Assembly (NCBI GenBank): GCA_016875255.1
Contig: VGRU01000235.1
Coordinates: 1-5,451, forward strand
Reading direction: 5' to 3'
From: Deltaproteobacteria bacterium
Lineage (GTDB): Bacteria; Desulfobacterota; BSN033; UBA1163
DNA: 5,451 nt
Shown here: positions 1-5,099 of the stretch, piece after piece
How positions within the stretch are numbered: the first letter of the stretch is position 1
Layout: each line of letters starts with the position of its first letter
Position numbers and translations under genes: made by a program
Notes under the pieces: generated by a model
What the model saw: only the letters and a program-made list of their open reading frames with translations
Databases searched by the model: none
Told to the model about the DNA's origin: nothing

Positions 1-554
1 GTTATGAGGAACATGACGGTTATGATGATGTAGTAAATCTTCTCATCGCTGTCAAAAACATAACTCCCGATTTGTGGGGGGGGGGGATGGAGCCCCTGAG
101 TCTTTCCTGTGATATCGAGGTGAGGGATCAACCACATCACCACAAAATGGATAGCAATTGTCGCCATGGCGAGGTAAAAGCCCTTGATGCGAAGGGAAGG
201 AGCACCCCCACCCAATCCAATCAAACCTGCTACAATCCCTGAAATGGGAAGTGCAATAAAGAAGGAAAGTCCAAACTTTCCAGTAAGAATGGCTGAAGTA
301 TAAGCGCCGACAGCCATGAAGGCGGCCTGACCGAAAGAGATCTGGCCGCAGTAACCGCTGACCAGTTGAAGGCCAAGAACAATAATGACCGTAATGCTGA
401 GGCTGTTGAGCAGACTGATAAAATAGTAGGACCCATAGAGAGGAAAGGTGTATAGAAAGATTAACGCTCCGATCAAGGCCACCCAATGCCTCTTGATCCT
501 GAAAATCGCCATGTCCTGGCTGTAGCGTTCATCAAAAGTTCCGCAAGGTCGCAT
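1..554 (-). CDS. livM: Branched-chain amino acid-type ABC transporter permease LivM, partial (C-terminus beyond window)
   Basis: Inner-membrane permease subunit of a LIV/HAAT-family ABC importer, expected to pair with the LivH encoded just upstream. The frame is open from 554 to the left edge, giving 184 residues of a protein usually about 300-350 long. Visible are hydrophobic segments near residues 25-65, 75-112, 117-135 and 172-184, the family motif GYCGQISFGQAAFMAVGAYT (residues 67-86) and SLRIKGFYLAMAT (120-132). I chose ATG 554 because it has AAGGGG seven nt upstream, an in-frame TAA lies two codons before it, and the extra residues MRPCGTFDERYSQD match the N-terminal style I recall for this family. 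The internal ATG at 512 has no well-spaced ribosome site. An 11-base homopolymer (76-86) encodes four prolines at 157-160, and the frame continues intact through it. Transport substrate is not determinable; LIV homologues also carry amides, urea or organic acids. Confidence 0.9.
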   Translation of the reverse strand, partial: MRPCGTFDERYSQDMAIFRIKRHWVALIGALIFLYTFPLYGSYYFISLLNSLSITVIIVLGLQLVSGYCGQISFGQAAFMAVGAYTSAILTGKFGLSFFIALPISGIVAGLIGLGGGAPSLRIKGFYLAMATIAIHFVVMWLIPHLDITGKTQGLHPPPPQIGSYVFDSDEKIYYIIITVMFLI

Positions 555-561
555 CCCTTAA

Positions 562-567
562 CCCCTT
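562..567 (-). promoter_or_regulatory. Ribosome binding site of livM
   Basis: On the minus strand AAGGGG lies seven nt before ATG 554, a good Shine-Dalgarno match and spacing. It decides the livM start in favour of 554 over the in-frame ATG at 512, whose only nearby AGGA is too close to the start codon. Confidence 0.7.
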
Positions 568-572
568 AAATC

Positions 573-773
573 CGAAATCCGAACTTATTTAAAAAAGGTT
601 GTCGTTCCGGCGAAAGCCGGAATCCAGTCCTCTCAAAACCATCTGGATGCCGGATCGCATCCGGCATGACGTAAAATGGATATTTAAAAACAGTTTTGAA
701 TTTTGTGTTTTGGTCATTTGATATTGTTTCGAAATGATCCCTTCGGGAAGCTTCGCCCGAATTTCGGATTTCG
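573..773. repeat. Non-coding insert in the livH-livM gap bounded by an 11-bp inverted repeat
   Basis: The 229-nt gap between livH and livM has no coding signal on either strand. CGAAATCCGAA at 573-583 and its exact complement TTCGGATTTCG at 763-773 bound it. Inside are the double-hairpin element (601-670) and an AT-rich stretch (671-740). Near the right end is a short palindrome, TTCGGG...CCCGAA (about 742-762). The layout resembles a decayed MITE-like or nested repeat insertion, but no target duplication is evident and the bounding motif is low-complexity (AATCCGAA-like). The unit boundaries are my inference. Confidence 0.45.
601..670. repeat. Double-hairpin palindromic repeat (REP/MITE-like)
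   Basis: Two related arms face each other. The left arm (601-627) contains TTCCGGC-GAAA-GCCGGAA (605-622), a perfect 7-bp stem with a GAAA loop. The right arm (643-670) contains ATGCCGGAT-CGC-ATCCGGCAT (647-667), a perfect 9-bp stem. The arms are imperfect reverse complements of each other, GTC(G/A)T(T/G)CCGG...ATCCAG, so the whole can also fold as one long hairpin. Elements of this form, with GTCATTCCGGCGAAAGCCGG-type arms, are in my recollection dispersed in many proteobacterial genomes. On the minus strand a T6 run (596-591) follows the 605-622 hairpin after 8 nt, so partial transcription termination before livM is possible but not a classic terminator. Confidence 0.75.
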
Positions 774-783
774 ATATTTCCTC

Positions 784-1668
784 TTAAACTCTTTCTATTC
801 TCTTCAACCCGAAGAGACCATAGGGTTTTACCAGCAAAATAATGAGAAGCAGCACATAGGCTGCAACATCCTTCAAGCCCCCCCCGACCAGGGGGTCGAG
901 ATAACCTGCGATCAAATTTTCGAGCACACCGAGTATGAGTCCTGCCAAAAGGGCGCCCGGAAGTGAATCCAATCCGCCGAAGAGGGCAACGATCAATCCT
1001 TTGATGCCGATATAGGGGAGTGGGAAATGAATATCCATCACATAGGCTGTCCCCATACCCGCAATTGAAGCGACGATGGCAGAAATGATCCAGATGATGG
1101 AGAAGATCGTCCTGACATTGACCCCCGTGCTCTGGGAGAGCTGATGGTCCTCAGCCGTGGCTCGCATCCCCAGACCTGTTTTTGTGAATCGAAAGAAGAG
1201 GGCCAAGGAGAGAAAAACTAACAGGACCAAACCAAAACTGATCAACTGCATCACCCGGATGGGCACCCCTACTATTTCGAACTCACCGAATGATAAAAGA
1301 GTGGCATAAGTTTTTGATTCTCCCTTGAGGAGGAGTTGAAAGACTCCATCCAGAGCCATGAAGACGGCGAAGGTCATCAGGAAGGCAGAAATCAATGGTT
1401 GCCCGATGAGGGGACGCAGGGTGATTCGTTCAACAAGCCAACCCATTAGAATTGAACAAACCAATGCCATCAGGATGCTCAGGGGAAGGGGCAGCTTTAA
1501 GGCGACGAGGCCGATCCAGAAGAAAAGCCCACCAAAAGCCAAGAGTTGGCCATGGGCTAAACTGACCACACGGGTCGATTTATAGACCAGGACGATTGCG
1601 GCAGCCACCAGGGCATAGAGGCTACCGACCATCAATCCAGGAATGGCAAGTTGAAGAAATTCTTTCAC
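784..1668 (-). CDS. livH: Branched-chain amino acid-type ABC transporter permease LivH
   Basis: Complete 294-residue inner-membrane permease, the usual length for LivH, forming the translocation pore with LivM. Several hydrophobic segments run through the protein (about 8-28, 40-58, 61-80, 93-114, 137-158, 188-208, 222-250, 268-282). Family hallmarks are the N-terminal YALVAAAIVLVYKSTRVVSLAHG (18-40), the cytoplasmic ATPase-contact loop GLGMRATAEDHQLSQSTGVNV (165-185), the GGLDSLPGALLAGLILG stretch (231-247) and C-terminal KPYGLFG (281-287). Translation probably starts at GTG 1668 with a modest GAG ribosome site five nt upstream; the ATG seen just upstream is out of frame and stops at once. 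It is third in the operon, separated from the ligase by a 124-nt gap carrying a palindromic element and from livM by 229 nt of repeat-rich DNA. Substrate unknown. Confidence 0.94.
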   Translation of the reverse strand: MKEFLQLAIPGLMVGSLYALVAAAIVLVYKSTRVVSLAHGQLLAFGGLFFWIGLVALKLPLPLSILMALVCSILMGWLVERITLRPLIGQPLISAFLMTFAVFMALDGVFQLLLKGESKTYATLLSFGEFEIVGVPIRVMQLISFGLVLLVFLSLALFFRFTKTGLGMRATAEDHQLSQSTGVNVRTIFSIIWIISAIVASIAGMGTAYVMDIHFPLPYIGIKGLIVALFGGLDSLPGALLAGLILGVLENLIAGYLDPLVGGGLKDVAAYVLLLIILLVKPYGLFGLKRIERV

Positions 1669-1687
1669 GTCATCTCTTACTTATGTC

Positions 1688-1782
1688 TTTTATCCCCCTT
1701 TGGCAAAGGGGGATAAAGGGGGATTTTAAAAATATGTTCGGAAAATCTCCCCATACCCCTCTTTGCCAAAGAGGGGGGGAGT
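1688..1782. repeat. Paired-palindrome repeat element between ligase and livH
   Basis: The left palindrome is TTATCCCCCTTT-GGC-AAAGGGGGATAA, with a 13-bp stem at 1689-1701/1705-1717. The right one is CCCCTCTTT-GCC-AAAGAGGGG, with a 9-bp stem at 1756-1764/1768-1776. The left arm, extended to GGGGGATTTT (1727), is an imperfect reverse complement of the right arm, which begins AAAATCTCCCC (1742), so the block is an inverted repeat of inverted repeats. It fills most of the 124-nt gap. C/T-rich 'ATCCCCCTTTGCCAAAGGGGG' elements are, as I recall, widespread intergenic repeats in several phyla and often yield spurious peptides such as PLWQRGIKGDF when translated. I read it as a dispersed mobile-like repeat, possibly also an mRNA stabiliser. 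Confidence 0.75.
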
Positions 1783-1792
1783 GGTTATTCCT

Positions 1793-3697
1793 TTATTGAG
1801 TCTCCACTATCTCATTGATGTAGATCGATGTTTTGACCACTCCTTTTCGGCCATCCCGATAAGTCACGGAGGCTTCCACATGATACTCCCGATCTTTTCC
1901 ATAGAGGGCTGTGATTAAATCGCTATAACGGCTTTCAACGAACGTTCTCCGCAATTTTCTGGTTCGTGTCAGTTCGGCCTCATCAGCATCAAATTCCCTG
2001 TACAGGTTAACAAATTTACGGATCCTGGACCACTCCGGAAGAAATTTATTAATCCGCTGAATATCCTTTTTGATCAATTCGATCACTTCGGGTTTCTGTG
2101 AGAGGTCGGTGAAGGTGGTGTAAGGGATACGCCTGGCTTCTGCCCACCGGCTGACATTATCAAGATCGATATTGATGATGGCCGTAACCAAATCTTTATC
2201 TTCGCCTCCGACCACCAGGGCGTCTTTGATATAAGGGCAAAATCTCAACCGGATTTCAGCAAACTGGGGGGAAAATTTCCGCCCACCCCTTAACTCTTTT
2301 AGATCCTCCATTCGGTCAAGGACGACGAGATGGCGGTCTTCGTCGATGTAACCGAAATCCCCCGTGTAATACCAGCCATTGCGAATCTTCTCCTGTGTGG
2401 CCTCAAGGTTTTTATAATATCCTGAGAAGATGTTCTCACCTTTCACCATGATCTCTCCTTCAGGGGAGAGGCTGATTTCCACTCCTGGCATGGGAGGGCC
2501 GCAGGTCTCGTATTTGATTTGGCCGTCAAGATGGATGGTGACCAATCCCTGTTCCGATCCACCGTAGAGTTGTTTGATGTTGACTCCGATCGCTTGAAAA
2601 TAGTTGAGGATGTCAGGACTGACGGCGCTGCCTGCGGTATAGGCGCACCGGATTTGAGAGAGCCCCACACGGTCCTTAAGGGGACGGAAAAGGGTCCAAT
2701 GGGCTATAGGATACAGGATATCTAAAAACAGCCCCAGTCCTTTTCGGGAGGAACGATATTCGGCTGCTCTATATCCTACGGGCAAAAAAAGTCTGTAAAT
2801 CCATCTCCTCAGGGCCGACGTGTCGGTAATCTTGGCCTGAATCATCCTGTTGATATTCTCCCATAGGCGTGGAGCGAAGAAGAGGATGGAGGGGCCAATC
2901 TCCCGGATATTTTCCTGGACGGTCTCAGGCTCTTCGGGAAAATTGACCTCCATTCCCGATACCAGTTGGCCTGCGACCCCGACGGCCTGCTCGGCAATCC
3001 AGCCCGGTGGAATAAATGAGACATACCGATCCTGTTCAGACCAATGATCGACATCCTGCCATGCTTGAGCAATGGCCACCAGCCCCCCATGACTGATCAT
3101 GGCTCCTTTGGGTAAGCCCGTGGTCCCAGAAGTATAGCAGATCAGGGCGATCTCCTCTCCCTTTCCGTTTTTAATACTTTCCTCAATTAGACCGGGATGG
3201 TCCTTCCCATACCTCTTGCCCAGATCGATCATCTCCGTGAAACTGGTCAGGATCGGATCATCATAATTCCATAATCCTTTCGGATCCCAGTAGATCACTT
3301 TTTTTACCAGAGGGAGATCGTCCTTAATCTGGAGGAGTTTGTCCACCTGTTCCTGATCGTGGGCGACGACAAAGGTCGAATCCGAATCTGTCACATAAAA
3401 TTTGACTTCCGGGGGTGTGCAATCCGTAAAGATCCCCACCATTGTTCCGCCCGCCGCTTGACACCCTAATTCCGCCCAGAAGATTTCAGGTTTATTCTCG
3501 CCAAGGATGGAAACCTTATCTCCTCTTTTCATCCCGAGAGAGATTAGGCCAAGCGCAAAATATTTAACGTTCTCGTAATAATCCTTCCAGGTAAAGGACT
3601 GCCAGATGCCGCGATCCTTTACCCTCATGGCAATCTTTCGGTCGCCATACTTATCGGCATTCTTTTTTAAAAGCTTCGGGAGGGTGTTTTCAGTCAT
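1793..3697 (-). CDS. AMP-forming long-chain acyl-CoA synthetase/ligase (ANL superfamily)
   Basis: Complete 634-residue adenylate-forming enzyme, expected to join a carboxylic acid to CoA with ATP via an acyl-AMP intermediate. Motifs in order: P-loop YTSGTTGLPKG (188-198), PPGWIAEQ (230-237), APRLWENI (275-282), YGGSE (378-382; YGxTE in most relatives), YTGD with the ribose-binding Asp (444-447), the hinge/gate segment DRMEDLKELRGGRKFSP (461-477), and LTRTRKLRR (576-584), where K581 probably serves as the C-domain lysine. A short basic tail follows. Length and motif style fit the large-type long-chain synthetases (FadD15-like) rather than acetyl-CoA synthetase. ATG 3697 is chosen over GTG 3718 because family proteins begin near TENTLPKLL; the start then overlaps the livG stop by 8 nt (ATGACTGA), suggesting coupled translation. 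The substrate cannot be inferred; its place between transporter genes suggests it may activate what the transporter imports. Confidence 0.93.
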   Translation of the reverse strand: MTENTLPKLLKKNADKYGDRKIAMRVKDRGIWQSFTWKDYYENVKYFALGLISLGMKRGDKVSILGENKPEIFWAELGCQAAGGTMVGIFTDCTPPEVKFYVTDSDSTFVVAHDQEQVDKLLQIKDDLPLVKKVIYWDPKGLWNYDDPILTSFTEMIDLGKRYGKDHPGLIEESIKNGKGEEIALICYTSGTTGLPKGAMISHGGLVAIAQAWQDVDHWSEQDRYVSFIPPGWIAEQAVGVAGQLVSGMEVNFPEEPETVQENIREIGPSILFFAPRLWENINRMIQAKITDTSALRRWIYRLFLPVGYRAAEYRSSRKGLGLFLDILYPIAHWTLFRPLKDRVGLSQIRCAYTAGSAVSPDILNYFQAIGVNIKQLYGGSEQGLVTIHLDGQIKYETCGPPMPGVEISLSPEGEIMVKGENIFSGYYKNLEATQEKIRNGWYYTGDFGYIDEDRHLVVLDRMEDLKELRGGRKFSPQFAEIRLRFCPYIKDALVVGGEDKDLVTAIINIDLDNVSRWAEARRIPYTTFTDLSQKPEVIELIKKDIQRINKFLPEWSRIRKFVNLYREFDADEAELTRTRKLRRTFVESRYSDLITALYGKDREYHVEASVTYRDGRKGVVKTSIYINEIVETQ

Positions 3698-4472
3698 GGC
3701 TCTCAGGAGCCTCCTCACCGAGATAGGCCCGGATCACCAGGGCGTTTTGTCTGATCTCCTCCGGGCTTCCTTCGGCAATCTTCTTTCCGAAGTCGAGGAC
3801 GATCAGCCTTTCAGCAATATCCATTACCACTTCCATATCATGTTCCACCAGGACAATGGGGATTCCCTTAAGTTCATGGATGTCAATGATGAACCGGGCC
3901 ATATCCTCTTTTTCTTCGAGGTTCATTCCAGCCATAGGTTCATCGAGCAGGAGGAGTTTGGGTTCGAGGGCAAGAGCCCTTCCTAATTCCACCCGCTTTC
4001 GAACACCGTAGGGAAGGAGGCCCACCGTTTTCTTTCGGTATGGCTCCATTTCAAGAAGATCGATGATATCTTCGACGACTTCTCGGTGCCGGATCTCTTC
4101 TCTGCGGGCAGGGCCAAAATATATAGCGCCTGCCAAAGCGCCTCGCTTCAAATGGAGATGCCTGGCTGCCATCAGATTGTCCAAGACCGAAAGTCCGGTG
4201 AAGAGCTCAATGTTCTGGAAGGTTCGGCCAATGCCCAGGCGTGCGATTCGGTGGGGAGGAAGGTGATAGATGTTCTGCCCTTCAAAGACCAACTCTCCTT
4301 TTTGAGGCCGATAAAATCCGTTGATGCAATTGAGGATGCTGGTTTTCCCAGCGCCGTTGGGTCCGATAACGGCAAGCATCTCAGCCTCTCTCACATCGAA
4401 GCTGATGCCCGAGAGGGCAGAGACGCCTCCAAAACTCAACCAGATGTCATTGACTCTTAATTTGGAAGAAAT
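3690..4472 (-). CDS. livG: Branched-chain amino acid-type ABC transporter ATP-binding protein LivG, probable ATT start
   Basis: Cytoplasmic ATPase that powers the LivH/LivM importer; about 260 residues from the proposed start, the normal LivG length. Visible are Walker A GPNGAGKT (37-44), Q-loop FQN (85-87), the LivG-type signature LPYGVRKR in place of LSGGQ (153-160), Walker B LLLLDEP (173-179), D-loop AGMN (181-184) and H-loop EHD (210-212). No ATG, GTG or upstream TTG exists in frame: the first conventional candidate, TTG 4439, cuts the conserved first strand (KLRVNDIWLSFGG) and lacks a ribosome site. ATT 4472 has AAGGA seven nt upstream and restores the strand, so I start there; an in-frame TAA lies further upstream. 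First gene of the operon, preceded by a promoter. A sequencing error near 4440-4500 is the alternative. Product identity is secure; the exact start is not. Confidence 0.9.
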   Translation of the reverse strand: MSSKLRVNDIWLSFGGVSALSGISFDVREAEMLAVIGPNGAGKTSILNCINGFYRPQKGELVFEGQNIYHLPPHRIARLGIGRTFQNIELFTGLSVLDNLMAARHLHLKRGALAGAIYFGPARREEIRHREVVEDIIDLLEMEPYRKKTVGLLPYGVRKRVELGRALALEPKLLLLDEPMAGMNLEEKEDMARFIIDIHELKGIPIVLVEHDMEVVMDIAERLIVLDFGKKIAEGSPEEIRQNALVIRAYLGEEAPESHD

Positions 4473-4479
4473 ATTTCCG

Positions 4480-4484
4480 TCCTT
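4480..4484 (-). promoter_or_regulatory. Ribosome binding site supporting the ATT start of livG
   Basis: AAGGA on the minus strand lies seven nt before ATT 4472, ideal strength and spacing. No conventional start codon is placed correctly for it in the livG frame. Confidence 0.6.
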
Positions 4485-4515
4485 ATGAAGAGGGGGGCAT
4501 TAAATTGTCCATCAT

Positions 4516-4543
4516 CCTATAAAATTAAATCCCTTGATGTCAA
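4516..4543 (-). promoter_or_regulatory. Sigma70-type promoter of the liv operon
   Basis: On the minus strand a perfect -35 TTGACA (4543-4538) is followed after 16 bp by TATAGG (4521-4516), four of six matches to the -10 consensus. Transcription would start near 4509, leaving a leader of about 37 nt before livG. No riboswitch or attenuator fits in that leader. It diverges from the tRNA promoter 24 bp away. Confidence 0.6.
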
Positions 4544-4567
4544 TAGAAAAATTGAACCCAAAAAAAA

Positions 4568-4597
4568 TTGACAGTTTCCAATCAATTATGGTAATAA
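4568..4597 (+). promoter_or_regulatory. Promoter of the tRNA-Arg transcription unit
   Basis: A perfect -35 TTGACA (4568-4573) stands 34 nt before the mature tRNA 5' end. The -10 is less clear: GGTAAT (4590-4595, 16-bp spacing, four of six matches) or TAATAA (4592-4597, 18-bp spacing). Either would start transcription only a few nt before the tRNA, as is common for tRNA genes. Confidence 0.55.
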
Positions 4598-4607
4598 AAA
4601 TCTTAAA

Positions 4608-4684
4608 GGGCGATTAGCTCAGTTGGATAGAGCGTTGGTCTCCGGAACCAAAGGCCGTGGGTTCAACTCCCGCATCGCCCACCA
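4608..4684 (+). tRNA. tRNA-Arg (anticodon CCG), CCA encoded
   Basis: A full 77-nt cloverleaf. Acceptor GGGCGAT pairs with ATCGCCC. The D-arm is GCTC/GAGC with loop AGTTGGATA. The anticodon stem TTGGT/ACCAA encloses loop CTCCGGA, placing CCG at 34-36, which reads CGG arginine codons. The variable loop is AGGCC. The T-arm is GTGGG/CCCGC (one T-G pair) with loop TTCAACT. Discriminator A is followed by genomically encoded CCA. The A in the D-loop after GG fits the A20 arginine identity element known from E. coli. No terminator is evident before the next gene, 34 nt downstream. Confidence 0.96.
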
Positions 4685-4718
4685 TTAGCTATCATTCTCC
4701 ATTTGAAGAGAGGTTTTT

Positions 4719-5090
4719 ATGAGAAAAAGGACGAATTATCTTTCACCGCTTATTTTCATCCTTCTATTAGGATTATTCTTAAACCCCCTCTCTGTTGCTG
4801 GAAAAGAGGGGCTTAAGAATCTTCACTTGGGGACAGCATGGGCACAGAATACGGGAAAAGAAGAGCTGGATTCCCACTATACCCAACTGATGAAACAGTT
4901 GAAGACGAAAGTGGACGGCTGGTTGAAGGATCTCAACCAGCGGATCGAGAGCAAGGATGTCACACGGTTTGAAGTCCGATTTTTGGAAATTTTGAGAAGT
5001 TTTTTGGAATGGGTAGGAGAAAAGATTGATGCGCAGATCGAATCTGGCGAGAAAGTACCAAAGAAGAAGACAAAAGGAGAAGAAGTTTAG
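4719..5090 (+). CDS. Small exported protein of unknown function
   Basis: I do not recognise this 123-residue protein. It starts at ATG with GAGAGG five nt upstream, strong support for a real gene. The N-terminus has a basic MRKR, a hydrophobic core (LSPLIFILLLGLFLNPLSVA, 8-27) and two possible signal-peptidase sites, after SVA (27) or after AWA (42, in GTAWAQ). The second would give an unusually long signal. The rest is charged and predicted helical by eye: 47-115 contains heptad-like hydrophobics (YTQLMKQLKTKVDGWLKDL, then VRFLEILRSFLEWVGEKI), consistent with an amphipathic helical pair, and ends in a lysine-rich tail KVPKKKTKGEEV. No cysteine is present, so no lipobox. It probably acts in the periplasm or at the membrane. 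It lies between tRNA-Arg and the hydrolase gene, probably cotranscribed with both. Confidence 0.8.
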   Translation: MRKRTNYLSPLIFILLLGLFLNPLSVAGKEGLKNLHLGTAWAQNTGKEELDSHYTQLMKQLKTKVDGWLKDLNQRIESKDVTRFEVRFLEILRSFLEWVGEKIDAQIESGEKVPKKKTKGEEV

Positions 5091-5099
5091 TTTATAAAG

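Noticed and set aside
52..100. A frameshift in livM at the poly-G tract
   Set aside because: A recount gives 11 bases, and the frame reads on as PPPPQIGSYVFDSDEK, which fits the LivM family. No frameshift is present.
52..486. 144-codon minus-strand reading frame over the start of the window
   Set aside because: It is an out-of-frame shadow. The LivM frame is open through the same DNA and carries the conserved GYCGQISFGQAAFM motif; the shadow peptide is low-complexity and matches nothing.
605..622. Classic rho-independent terminator after livH
   Set aside because: The T6 run is 8 nt away from the stem instead of adjacent, and livM with its own ribosome site follows in the same orientation; at most a weak attenuator.
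703..966. Plus-strand 87-codon ORF
   Set aside because: It is antisense to the 3' end of livH and runs into repeat DNA; no ribosome site and no recognisable protein.
601..1782. CRISPR-like array from the recurring palindromes
   Set aside because: The palindromes belong to two different families, are not evenly spaced, have no spacers and there are no cas genes; they are dispersed repeat elements.
1596..1799. Plus-strand 67-codon ORF containing PLWQRGIKGDF and PLCQRGGEW
   Set aside because: It is a translation of the palindromic repeat element and the antisense of livH, with no ribosome site; a typical spurious peptide.
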